Positions 7,579 through 15,984 are shown, counted from the stretch's first letter. The stretch: 17,863 nucleotides of DNA from Dehalococcoidia bacterium (GCA_004376105.1 SOKA01000081.1:1-17863); one strand, 5' to 3'. Translations and numbers: made by a program. The notes: a model not told the origin generated them from the letters alone.

Positions 7579-8529
7579 TTACTTTATGAATTCTTGAGGG
7601 TCACCTAGGTTAAAGGTGGCCAAAGGTGGTACATCCTCAAGATTTACTCCTGCTTGGTAGTGGAATAGCTCTTTAACATCCTTTTCTATCTTCTTGGTAA
7701 GCTTTCTGATATCAATGCCCATTGGGCAGGCTCGGTCACAGGCACCACAATCAACACAACGACCCGCGGTGTGAAAGGCACGAACAATATGAAAGATTGA
7801 AGTATCGCTAAGATTAGTGGTCTTCCCAATCCATCGAGGCTGGGAGCTATCTACAAAGCACTCCTGGCAATAGCATAAAGGGCAAGCATTCCTACAGGCA
7901 TAGCATCTAATACATTTACTAACTTCGTTGGTGAAACTTTGCCATCTCCTATCAGCAGATTGGGCTTCAAACTCTTTCACTTCTCCATATTCATCAATTC
8001 CCCGGTTTTCTTCTACCTTGTCTCCGATTAGGACATCATATATTACCGGATTCCTATAGTTACAGGTGTTACAGGAGTTATGAAGAAATTCTTCCTTGGC
8101 TACAATCTCGGTAAAGTCATGGCCTTTAAGGATGACCTTTTCACTTACCTCATCAGCTTCTAGAATTTCCCTCCCGTCCAATTTGGCTTCTATCTTTCTC
8201 CTATCAATCATCCCGTGGCATGGAACACCAATAATGAACACTTGCTCCCTAGCCACCTGCTTCTCTTTAATGAGGCTAATTATTGAGCGAGTATCACAGC
8301 CTTTGGCAACAATGCCAACCTTCTCCTTTCTCTTCCGTAGATACCTGGCGAGATTGTTCTCACAACTCGCATTCCAAATAAGCTTTTCTGCTTCCACGCT
8401 TCGCCTAACAAAACAAGGAGTGCTACGCAGAGGGAGGGTACCCCTTTCAAAGCCAATTATGAGGTCAACCCTCTTCTCGACAAGCAATTTCTTGGCAGTA
8501 TCTCTTATCATAACCGATGTATCCGGCAT
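7579..8529 (-). CDS. floxC: FrhB/FdhB-like Fe-S protein, probable FloxC
   Basis: A 316-residue protein resembling the beta subunits of F420 hydrogenase/formate dehydrogenase families fused to ferredoxin motifs. The N-terminal part shows C39, C56, AKGCDTRS (C78) and GVPCHG (C104), then SCNTCNYRNP (C153, C156), a pattern used for a flavin/Fe-S site in that group. Two ferredoxin sets follow: C206/C209/C212/C216 with extra C219, C221 and C224, and C258/C261/C264/C268 (CVDCGACDRAC). The ATG at 8529 has AAGGTGA 4 bases upstream and lies 9 bases after the mvhD stop, so coupling is likely. In Hdr-Flox clusters a second Fe-S subunit like this joins FloxB. Whether it binds its own flavin cannot be settled by eye. 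Confidence 0.75.
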   Translation of the reverse strand: MPDTSVMIRDTAKKLLVEKRVDLIIGFERGTLPLRSTPCFVRRSVEAEKLIWNASCENNLARYLRKRKEKVGIVAKGCDTRSIISLIKEKQVAREQVFIIGVPCHGMIDRRKIEAKLDGREILEADEVSEKVILKGHDFTEIVAKEEFLHNSCNTCNYRNPVIYDVLIGDKVEENRGIDEYGEVKEFEAQSADRRWQSFTNEVSKCIRCYACRNACPLCYCQECFVDSSQPRWIGKTTNLSDTSIFHIVRAFHTAGRCVDCGACDRACPMGIDIRKLTKKIEKDVKELFHYQAGVNLEDVPPLATFNLGDPQEFIK

Positions 8530-8538
8530 AGGCTCACC

Positions 8539-8997
8539 TTAATCCTGCTTTTTAACCAACTCCTTTGCTGGTCCTAAAGCCCTAACTTCCTCAGTAATCT
8601 CTTTTATAAGCTCAGCAAACCTTTTCCCTTCGGCAGCAGATACCCAGGCAAAATGAACTCGCCCTTTCTCAATACCTAGGTATTCAAGGAGATTATTCAG
8701 AATGGCGAACTTCCTTCTGGCTACATAATTACCACTGATATAGTGGCAATCACCGGGGCGGCATCCTGAAACAAGGACGCCATCGACGCCATGTTGCAAG
8801 CTTTTTAAGATAAGCAGCGGACTTATTCTACTTGAGCAGGGAACACGGATAATCCGAGTATTGGGAGGGTATTGAAGTCGACTTACCCCGGCTAAGTCTG
8901 CGCCGGCATAACTACACCAATTACAGAGAAAGGCGATTATTCTGGGTTTCCACCCATCTACCTTTTGACCAGGCTGTTGCATTTTGTTTATACCCAT
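8539..8997 (-). CDS. mvhD: MvhD-type hydrogenase iron-sulfur subunit (FloxD role)
   Basis: A short MvhD/FlpD-domain protein (152 residues from the ATG at 8997). It contains FLCNWCSYAGADLAG (C25, C28), RVPCSSR (C54) and SGCRPGDCHYISGN (C79, C84), the Cys set that holds a [2Fe-2S] cluster passing electrons into HdrA. The start is uncertain: TTG at 9012 and a later ATG at 8982 are also in frame, and none has a strong ribosome site. It lies directly downstream of hdrA copy 1 and upstream of the Flox-like genes, where FloxD is expected. It is a paralogue of the longer mvhD at 12078-12845, lacking that copy's C-terminal extension. Confidence 0.8.
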   Translation of the reverse strand: MGINKMQQPGQKVDGWKPRIIAFLCNWCSYAGADLAGVSRLQYPPNTRIIRVPCSSRISPLLILKSLQHGVDGVLVSGCRPGDCHYISGNYVARRKFAILNNLLEYLGIEKGRVHFAWVSAAEGKRFAELIKEITEEVRALGPAKELVKKQD

Positions 8998-9011
8998 TAT
9001 CTTAATTTCCA

Positions 9012-9029
9012 AGGGCTTATTACAGCCCT
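9012..9029. repeat. Short perfect hairpin at the hdrA-mvhD junction
   Basis: AGGGCT (9012-9017) and AGCCCT (9024-9029) form a perfect 6-bp stem with a 6-base loop, covering the hdrA copy 1 stop codon and ending just before the possible TTG start of mvhD. There is no T-run, so it is not an intrinsic terminator. It could influence translation or mRNA processing between the two genes, or be chance. Confidence 0.35.
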
Positions 9030-12000
9030 AAGAGGCATTAATTATGGCCAAAATCTGGGCATTACTGAATCCCTTCATATTCATGGCCCCACATATACAG
9101 GAGGAAACACAGGCTCCACACCCCTTGCATAGAACCTCATTAACCATAGCTACCTTCTTTTCGGTATCAATGTCTATCGCTTGGAACGGACAAATCAATG
9201 TACAAACGCCGCAACCATTACACTTGTTCTCATCGACAAGCGAGACTAATCCTCCCGCTTCAATTACGTCCTTAGATAAGATGGTACAAGCCCTAGATGC
9301 AGCCGCCTTAGCTTGGGCAATAGTTTCCTCAATGAACTTAGGGTTATGAGCAAGACCACACATGAACACGCCTTCAGTGGCAAACTCCACTGGGCGTAGT
9401 TTCATGTGGGCCTCTAACAAAAAGCCGTCCTCGTTTAGGGGCACTTTGAATAGTTGGGATAATTTCTTGTTATCGGCGGCAGGAATAGTAGCCACCCCCA
9501 AGGCTAGTATATCCGTGTCTATGACTAAATCCTCGCCCAATATCGGGTCTTTCACGGTAACCCTGAGCAGATTCTGATTGTCTTCTGTTATAGTTTCCAC
9601 CCTGGGTTTATCATCGGCTTCATAGCGAACGAAGAGCACCCCTCTCTCTCTGGCTTCCTGGTAGTAATCTTCCTTAAAGCCATAGGTTCTGATATCCCGA
9701 TAGAGGACATATATATTCATCTCCGCGTTTGCCTCTTTTAGTTTCAGGGCACATTTTATAGACTCACTACAGCACACTCGGCTGCAATAGGGCCGGTTAC
9801 TTTCCCTTGAACCTACACATTGAATAATCACCACGTTATCACAGTCAGCAATCCTACCGTTGCCCTTAGCAACCTCGTCTTCCAATTCAAGCAAGGTCAG
9901 CACTCTAGGGTCTTTCCCATAAAGGTATTCACTGGGCTTATACTCCTCGCCCCCAGTGGCAATAATCACCACTCCGTGCTTGAGTTCATGGGTATCTCGG
10001 TTAGCCCCGGCCTCTATCCTGGTAGTAAAATTGCCTACATAGCCAGAGGCTTCAATAATATCCGCATTGGTATATACCTGGATTAAGGGATTTTCAGAGA
10101 CCCTGGTGATAAGGTTTTGGAGATAGGCCTGGATGTCATCACCCTCTAGAGTATGTCGTATCCTTCTGGCTATCCCTCCCAACTGTTCGCGTTTCTCAGT
10201 CAAATAGACCTCAAATCCCTGTTGGGCCAGGTTCAAGGCAGCTACCATCCCGGCTATCCCTCCGCCAATAACCAAGCCACTATGAATTACCTCCAGAGAT
10301 GTCTGGGCTACAGGCTGAATAAGCTTGGCTTTGGCTACCGCCATTTTTACTAATTCCTTAGCTTTCTCAGTAGCCTCCTCGGGATACTCTTTGTGCACCC
10401 AGGAGCACTGGTCCCGAATATTGGCCATCTCAAGTAAATACCGGTTTAACCCTGCCTCCCTAATTGTCTCTTGAAACAGGGGTTCGTGGGTGCGGGGAGT
10501 GCAAGAAACAACCACTACTCGATTGAGATTATGTTCTCTAATTGTCTCCTTTATCCTCTCCTGGGTGTCCTGAGAGCAGGCATATAGATTATCCTCAGCA
10601 TAGGCCACATTGGGAAGGGTGACAGCATATTCCCTTACCTCGGGGACATTCACCACCCCACTAATATTGATGCCGCAGTGACATACAAAAACACCAATCC
10701 TCGGTGGTTCTCCCCTTATATCTCTTTCCGGGGGATATTCCTTTCTCTTTACCAGACTATTACGCACTGGGGAAAGTGAAGCAGAAGCCGAAGCAGCGGC
10801 GGCGCTCGCCTGCATCACTGTTTCGGGGATGTCTTTAGGACCCTGGAAAGCTCCGCAAACGAATATACCTGGCTTAGAGCTCTCAACTGGCAAAAGATTA
10901 CCAGTTTGGCAAAACCCATATTTATCAAGCTCAATTCCCAGTCTATTCGCCAGCTCCTCAGCCTCTTTAGGTGGCTCAAGCCCGATGGAGAGGACAACCA
11001 GGTCAAATTCCTCCTTTATTAGTTTGCCATCCTCAGTCTCATACTTTATCCTCAGATTCTTTGTCTCTGGTACCTCCTCTATCATAGATGGTCTGCACCT
11101 AATAAACCTCACCCCATATTCGTTCATTGCCCTGTCATAGTAGGCCTCAAACCCTTTGCCAAAAGTCCGCATATCCATAAAGAAGATGGCGATGTCTAGA
11201 GGGATAGGGCTGTGTTCCTTGGCCACTGTGGCTTCCTTTATAGCATAAATGCAACAGACTGAGGAGCAGTAGGTTTTGCCATGCATTGAATCTCTTGAGC
11301 CGACACATTGAATAAAGGCAATTTTTTCTGGGATATCTCTATTTGAGGGTCTTGATAGTTCACCCTGATACGGTCCGGAGGCGCTTAGAATCCTCTCAAA
11401 CTCGATACTAGTGATGACATTGGGATATTTGCCATACCCATAGTTATACATAAGACCGGCATCAGGCAATCCGTATCCAGGAGAAAGAATGATGGCGCCG
11501 ACATTTATGCTCTGGAGTTCCTCCCTATCCGAATACACTACCGCTTTAGCTAAGCATACCTTCTCGCACAAGCCACAACCAATACATTTATCCCTATCTA
11601 TGGCGTAGGCTCGTGGCACCGCTTGAGGATATTTCACATAGATGGCAGCCCGATTACTTAGTCCTTCATCAAAGGAATTGGCTGCTCTCACTGGGCAATG
11701 TTTGGCACACTCCCCGCACCCGGTGCATTCATCAATATCAATATACCGCGCTTTCTTAACCAGGGTCACTTGGAAATTGCCAGCTTCACCTTTAATGTAT
11801 CTTACCTCAGCATTAGTGATGATACTAATATTTAAATGCCTGCCACACGCAACAAGTTTGGGCGATAGGATACACATTGAGCAATCGTTAGTGGGGAAGG
11901 TCTTGTCCAGCTGAGCCATCATCCCACCAATAGCCGGAGATTTCTCGATTAAGTAGACATAGTATCCTGACTCGGCCAAGTCCAGCGCCGCCTGTATACC

Positions 12001-12063
12001 ACCAATGCCACCACCGATAACCAGCACAGCTCCCGTTTTATCACTCAAGCTAGCCTTATCCAT
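9028..12063 (-). CDS. hdrA: HdrA-like flavoprotein, double-module (copy 1)
   Basis: A 1,011-residue HdrA family protein, about 1.5 times the length of methanogen HdrA. HdrA carries the bifurcating FAD that splits electron pairs between ferredoxin and HdrB. Module 1: FAD motif VIGGGIGG (15-22), NDCSMC (C61, C64) with C73, ferredoxin sets C113/C116/C119/C123 and C160/C163/C166/C170, CVGSR (C253) and YCSSVCC (266-271). A linker has CHC (461-463). Module 2: FAD motif VIGGGIAG (about 598-605), CVGSR (C749) and YCSRVCC (760-765). The end has two ferredoxin sets, C948/C951/C954/C958 and C979/C982/C985/C989. Modules 1 and 2 are internally related. The ATG has AGGTGAT 8 bases upstream. It follows the long mvhD by 14 bases. 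The tight second ferredoxin motif differs from copy 2. Confidence 0.9.
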   Translation of the reverse strand: MDKASLSDKTGAVLVIGGGIGGIQAALDLAESGYYVYLIEKSPAIGGMMAQLDKTFPTNDCSMCILSPKLVACGRHLNISIITNAEVRYIKGEAGNFQVTLVKKARYIDIDECTGCGECAKHCPVRAANSFDEGLSNRAAIYVKYPQAVPRAYAIDRDKCIGCGLCEKVCLAKAVVYSDREELQSINVGAIILSPGYGLPDAGLMYNYGYGKYPNVITSIEFERILSASGPYQGELSRPSNRDIPEKIAFIQCVGSRDSMHGKTYCSSVCCIYAIKEATVAKEHSPIPLDIAIFFMDMRTFGKGFEAYYDRAMNEYGVRFIRCRPSMIEEVPETKNLRIKYETEDGKLIKEEFDLVVLSIGLEPPKEAEELANRLGIELDKYGFCQTGNLLPVESSKPGIFVCGAFQGPKDIPETVMQASAAAASASASLSPVRNSLVKRKEYPPERDIRGEPPRIGVFVCHCGINISGVVNVPEVREYAVTLPNVAYAEDNLYACSQDTQERIKETIREHNLNRVVVVSCTPRTHEPLFQETIREAGLNRYLLEMANIRDQCSWVHKEYPEEATEKAKELVKMAVAKAKLIQPVAQTSLEVIHSGLVIGGGIAGMVAALNLAQQGFEVYLTEKREQLGGIARRIRHTLEGDDIQAYLQNLITRVSENPLIQVYTNADIIEASGYVGNFTTRIEAGANRDTHELKHGVVIIATGGEEYKPSEYLYGKDPRVLTLLELEDEVAKGNGRIADCDNVVIIQCVGSRESNRPYCSRVCCSESIKCALKLKEANAEMNIYVLYRDIRTYGFKEDYYQEARERGVLFVRYEADDKPRVETITEDNQNLLRVTVKDPILGEDLVIDTDILALGVATIPAADNKKLSQLFKVPLNEDGFLLEAHMKLRPVEFATEGVFMCGLAHNPKFIEETIAQAKAAASRACTILSKDVIEAGGLVSLVDENKCNGCGVCTLICPFQAIDIDTEKKVAMVNEVLCKGCGACVSSCICGAMNMKGFSNAQILAIINAS
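10964..11079 (-). repeat. 116-bp tract identical to hdrA copy 2
   Basis: This stretch inside hdrA copy 1 matches 14783-14898 in hdrA copy 2 base for base, with mismatches immediately at both ends. A second perfect tract, 10376-10433 against 14195-14252 (58 bp), has the same offset of 3,819 bp. Neighbouring parts of the genes differ at many silent sites, so these tracts look like recent gene conversion on an older tandem duplication. Confidence 0.85.
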
Positions 12064-12077
12064 CCCTGTTTGATCAC

Positions 12078-12845
12078 CTATTTCCTGGTGTATTTTGGAG
12101 TCCTGTGCTCAAGCGCGTGAACAAGCACAGCACCTGACTGCTCAAGGTCGACCAGATATGAGGAAATAATCTTTGGGTCAAGGCCGGTAGCCTGAGCTAT
12201 TTCTCCAACCGACATAGCCTGCTCTTCCAAAAGAATAGCTATCCAGTTCTTAATATATTCATCGTAAACCGTGCTATTAAGAAGCGATTCAAATTTATCC
12301 GGAGATAGCTTCTCGCCAAACACGTTTCCCTTCTCCAGCAGATCAATCTCGTTTCCCACCAGCCAGCGCACCTTCTCCGTCTGCAAGGTAGCTTTAACCG
12401 CCTGGAGACGCTGGCGTAAAGATTTGTCCTCGCCATCGGCTTTAAGGAGACCTATAGATTTAACCTTGTTGATAAATGAGGTAACAATCTCAACAAACCT
12501 CTTCCCCTCCGATGCTGATACCCAATCAAGGCGAAGCCTTTCCGGATGAATCCCAGCAATATCCAAGAGTCTTTTAGTCATTTTCATCTTTTTCTCTGCG
12601 TAGTAGTTACCGGTGAGATAGTGGCAATCACCAGGGTGGCAACCTAAAACAAGAACCCCATCCAAACCGGCGAGAAAGGCGGTAATAACAAACACCGGGT
12701 CAACTCGTCCTGAGCACATGGTCCTAATACTCATCACATTAGGCGCGTACTGGAATCGGGATATCCCAGCAACATCAGCGCCAGCATAAGAACACCAGTT
12801 ACACAGGAACGAGAGTATCTTAGGCTCGAAATCCGTGTTTAACAT
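12078..12845 (-). CDS. mvhD: MvhD-type iron-sulfur subunit with winged-helix-like C-terminal extension
   Basis: A 255-residue protein. Residues 1-130 are an MvhD domain with FLCNWCSYAGADVAG (C15, C18), RTMCSGR (C44) and LGCHPGDCHYLTGN (C69, C74), the set that binds a [2Fe-2S] cluster feeding HdrA. After a charged linker (about 135-190), residues 196-255 look like a winged helix: helices around NWIAILLEEQ, SVGEIAQATG and PKIISSYLVDLEQSG, then a wing-like end. The ATG at 12845 follows the hdrA copy 2 stop by 7 bases and has AGGGGG just upstream; the ATG at 12872 would overlap hdrA by 20 bases and adds nine residues without domain content. The extension could bind DNA, but in a redox subunit it may equally be a protein-docking domain. 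Confidence 0.8.
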   Translation of the reverse strand: MLNTDFEPKILSFLCNWCSYAGADVAGISRFQYAPNVMSIRTMCSGRVDPVFVITAFLAGLDGVLVLGCHPGDCHYLTGNYYAEKKMKMTKRLLDIAGIHPERLRLDWVSASEGKRFVEIVTSFINKVKSIGLLKADGEDKSLRQRLQAVKATLQTEKVRWLVGNEIDLLEKGNVFGEKLSPDKFESLLNSTVYDEYIKNWIAILLEEQAMSVGEIAQATGLDPKIISSYLVDLEQSGAVLVHALEHRTPKYTRK

Positions 12846-12852
12846 TTTCCCC

Positions 12853-15800
12853 CTACGTAACTGCCAGAGCATTAATCTGGGCTATCAGCTCATCATCGGT
12901 AAAGTGGCCCATGGTTCTTGCCTGCTGAGGGCAACTAGCTGCGCACACTCCACAACCGGTACATAACGCAGGAATGGTCTCAGCCTTATTGACCCCGTCC
13001 ACCTGCTTAAGCACGATGGCCTTAAAGGCACAAATCGACTCACATAGTCCGCAGCCAATGCATTTTTCCGCATCGACGGAGGAAACAATGCCCTCTGCTG
13101 TGACATAGACTTTGGATAAGGGAATCGAGGCTCGCCCAGCAGCGGCCATAGCCTGAGATATTGATTCGTCTATCATCTGTGGAGAGTGAGCTACACCGCA
13201 CAAGAAAATACCCTGGTTGCTCGAATCTACCGGCCTGAGCTTCACGTGGGCTTCCATGAAGAAGCCATCCTCATTGACCGGAGTTTTCAGCAGCTTAGAC
13301 AGCTCATCATTTTTGTTTGGAACAATGCCGGCACTCAGTGCCACTAAGTCACAATCAATAACTACCTTCTCTCTCAGTATTGGCTCCAATACCGCTACAC
13401 TGAGCTTACCATTCTTTGAGGTAACCTCTGGCTTATTGTTATCATCAAATTGGATAAAGATTATGCCCTGAGATCTTGCCTGGGTAAAGAATTCCTCTTT
13501 AAACCCGTAGGTTCTCACGTCTCTATAGAGTACATATATATTTGAAGATGGATTTACCCCCTTTATCTTCAGGGCATTTTTGATAGCCTGACTACAGCAT
13601 ACCCTACTGCAATACGGTCTTTCCTCATTACGGGAACCAACACACTGAATCATTACCACATTGTTTAGCTCCTTATCCCCCAAGGCATGTGTAGCCAGCT
13701 TTTGTTCTAATTCCCGCTGAGTTATTACCTTAGGGTGTTCACCATATAAATATTCCTTCGGCTTATATTCTTGGCCACCGGTGGCTACGATAATGACCCC
13801 GTGCTCTAGAGTCTTTTCTCCTTCCTGGCTCGCCGCGGTGGTTCTAAAATTACCAATATAGCCGGTAATATCCTTAATCTCAGCATTCAGGTAGACGTCA
13901 ATTAACTTATGCCTGTGCACTCTGTCTATGGTCTCTTTCAGGAACTGCTGAACATCTTTCCCGTCCAAGGTCCAGTAAATATCCCGCAAATTGCCTCCGA
14001 GCTTATCGCTTCTCTCAACAAGAAAAGTTCTAAATCCCTGGTCAGCTAGCTCCAATGCTGCTGTCATCCCGGCTACCCCACCACCGATAACCAGAGCCTT
14101 ATCGACCACGCCTATACTGAGTTCCTTCAGAGGCTGGAAGAGCCTGGCTTTGGCTACTGCCATCCTCACTAATCCCTTAGCCTTCTCAGTAGCTTCCTCG
14201 GGATACTCTTTGTGCACCCAGGAGCACTGGTCCCGAATATTGGCCATCTCAAATAGGTACTTGTTTAGGCCTGCCTGTCTGATGGTCTCTTGGAATAAAG
14301 GCTCATGGGTGTGGGGGCTACAGGAAGCCACTACCACTCGATTGAGGTTATGCTCTTTAATCTTCTCCTTTATCATCTCCTGGGCATCCTGAGAGCAGGT
14401 GTATAGATTATCCTCAGCATAGACCACATTGGGGAGGGTGGCGGCGTAATCCCTTACCTCAGAAACATTCACCACCCCACCAATATTGACGCCGCAGTGG
14501 CAGACAAAGATCCCAATCCTCGGTGGTGCGCCACCTACATCCCTTTCCCGGGGGTATATCTTGCTCTTTACTAAGCTATTACGGGCTGAGGAAAGAAAAG
14601 CCGAGGCTGAGGCGGCAGCAGCACTGGCTTGGCTTATTGTTTCCGGAATATCTTTTGGCCCACTGAATGCCCCGCAAGCAAACTTACCCGGTGCCGATGC
14701 CGCTACCGGCGAGAATACGTCAGTCTGACAAAAACCACAGCTGTTCAGTTCTATTCCCAGCTTAGCCGCCAGGCTCTGCACATCTTTAGGTGGCTCAAGC
14801 CCGATGGAGAGGACAACCAGGTCAAATTCCTCCTTTATTAGTTTGCCATCCTCAGTCTCATACTTTATCCTCAGATTCTTTGTCTCTGGTACCTCCTCAA
14901 TTACCGAGGGTCTACATCTGATGAACCTTACCCCATGCTCATTCTTAGCCCGCTCATAATAGGCCTCAAACCCTTTGCCAAAGGTCCGCATATCCATAAA
15001 GAAGATGGCGGTGTCTAGAGGGATAGGGCTGTGCTCCTTGGCCACTATGGCTTCCTTTATAGCATAAGTGCAACAGACTGAGGAGCAATAACTATTCTGC
15101 GGAGACTCCCCTCGTGAGCCGACACATTGTATCCAGGCAATCTTTTGGGTTCTTTGCCGGTCAGAAGGTCTTAGTAACTCACCCTGATACGGTCCAGAGG
15201 CGCTTAGAATTCTTTCAAACTCGATACTAGTAATGACATTGGGGTACTTGCCATACCCATACTGCGGAACAAGGCTAGCCTCAAACTTGTTAAAGCCGGG
15301 ACATAGGATAATTGACCCTACCTGTAGCTCAATAATCTGATCGGTTTGGGTGAAATCAACAGCCTTAACCGAGCAGAACTTTTCACAAGCTCGGCATTTA
15401 CCTTTTTGGAAGTAAGCGCAAAGCTCCTTGTCAATAACCGGCACATTGGGTATTGCTTGAGCATAAGGAATGTAGATGGCTTTTCTTTTGCCCAGGCCTT
15501 GGTCGAACTCGCTATCCGTCTCCCACGGGCACTTCGTTTGGCAGATGCCACATCCGGTACACAAAGATTCATTTACATACTTGGCTCGCTTGTTAACCCG
15601 AACCTTAAAGTTGCCCGGCTTCCCGTTAACATCTAAGATATCGGCATAGGTTATGATCTCAACATTTAGATTCCGTCCACATTCCACCAGTTTTGGGGAA
15701 AGGATACATATGGAGCAGTCATTGGTGGGGAAGGTCTTGTCCAGCTGAGCCATCACCCCACCAATAGCCGGAGATTGTTCAACTAAATAGACATAGTATC

Positions 15801-15909
15801 CAGACTCAGCTAGATCCAGTGCTGCCTGTATGCCACCTATACCCCCACCAACAACAAGTACCGCACCTGTTTTCTGGTTGGCAGCCTGGTGAGCACTTGA
15901 TATCGTCAT
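12853..15909 (-). CDS. hdrA: HdrA-like flavoprotein, double-module (copy 2)
   Basis: A 1,018-residue paralogue of the HdrA at 9028-12063 and probably the first gene of the operon. It has FAD motif VVGGGIGG (19-26), NDCSIC (C65, C68), ferredoxin set C117/C120/C123/C127, and a second set with the wide spacing C164, C172, C175, C179 that is common in HdrA (CAYFQKGKCRACEKFC). Then come YCSSVCC, CHC (470-472), a second FAD motif VIGGGVAG (607-614), a second CVGSR/YCSRVCC pair and C-terminal sets C950/C953/C956/C960 and C983/C986/C989/C993. I start at ATG 15909: GGAGG is at 15921-15925, and a strong promoter lies at 15955-15983. The 65-residue longer form (to 16104) would run through that promoter and overlap mtaB. 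It is expected to bind FAD and exchange electrons with MvhD, ferredoxin and HdrB. Confidence 0.9.
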   Translation of the reverse strand: MTISSAHQAANQKTGAVLVVGGGIGGIQAALDLAESGYYVYLVEQSPAIGGVMAQLDKTFPTNDCSICILSPKLVECGRNLNVEIITYADILDVNGKPGNFKVRVNKRAKYVNESLCTGCGICQTKCPWETDSEFDQGLGKRKAIYIPYAQAIPNVPVIDKELCAYFQKGKCRACEKFCSVKAVDFTQTDQIIELQVGSIILCPGFNKFEASLVPQYGYGKYPNVITSIEFERILSASGPYQGELLRPSDRQRTQKIAWIQCVGSRGESPQNSYCSSVCCTYAIKEAIVAKEHSPIPLDTAIFFMDMRTFGKGFEAYYERAKNEHGVRFIRCRPSVIEEVPETKNLRIKYETEDGKLIKEEFDLVVLSIGLEPPKDVQSLAAKLGIELNSCGFCQTDVFSPVAASAPGKFACGAFSGPKDIPETISQASAAAASASAFLSSARNSLVKSKIYPRERDVGGAPPRIGIFVCHCGVNIGGVVNVSEVRDYAATLPNVVYAEDNLYTCSQDAQEMIKEKIKEHNLNRVVVASCSPHTHEPLFQETIRQAGLNKYLFEMANIRDQCSWVHKEYPEEATEKAKGLVRMAVAKARLFQPLKELSIGVVDKALVIGGGVAGMTAALELADQGFRTFLVERSDKLGGNLRDIYWTLDGKDVQQFLKETIDRVHRHKLIDVYLNAEIKDITGYIGNFRTTAASQEGEKTLEHGVIIVATGGQEYKPKEYLYGEHPKVITQRELEQKLATHALGDKELNNVVMIQCVGSRNEERPYCSRVCCSQAIKNALKIKGVNPSSNIYVLYRDVRTYGFKEEFFTQARSQGIIFIQFDDNNKPEVTSKNGKLSVAVLEPILREKVVIDCDLVALSAGIVPNKNDELSKLLKTPVNEDGFFMEAHVKLRPVDSSNQGIFLCGVAHSPQMIDESISQAMAAAGRASIPLSKVYVTAEGIVSSVDAEKCIGCGLCESICAFKAIVLKQVDGVNKAETIPALCTGCGVCAASCPQQARTMGHFTDDELIAQINALAVT
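14783..14898 (-). repeat. 116-bp tract identical to hdrA copy 1
   Basis: Partner of 10964-11079, in the same orientation and at the same codon positions of the paralogous gene. It encodes part of module 1 around FDLVVLSIGLEPPK. Identity ends sharply on both sides. Confidence 0.85.
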
Positions 15910-15954
15910 TACGTTCGCCGCCTCCAGACTGTAACCGCTATCTTCTTGTGATAC

Positions 15955-15983
15955 ATTATACTGTATTCCTTCCTGCTCTTCAA
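15955..15983 (-). promoter_or_regulatory. Predicted sigma-70-type promoter for the Hdr-Flox operon
   Basis: On the minus strand the -35 box is TTGAAG (15978-15983) and the -10 box is TATAAT (15955-15960), with an ideal 17-bp spacer. Transcription would start near 15948, giving a leader of about 39 bases before the hdrA ATG at 15909 and its GGAGG. The box is adjacent to, and almost shares DNA with, the -35 of the divergent mtaB promoter. Confidence 0.7.
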
Positions 15984-15984
15984 T

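Noticed and set aside
7579..8529. F420-reducing hydrogenase or formate dehydrogenase locus
   Set aside because: FrhB/FdhB-like features are present, but no NiFe large/small subunit and no molybdopterin catalytic subunit occur nearby; Flox context fits better.
15318..15572. Overlapping ORFs inside the hdrA genes (this one and several on the plus strand)
   Set aside because: They are antisense or out-of-frame shadows of the long conserved hdrA frames with no recognisable domains or ribosome sites.
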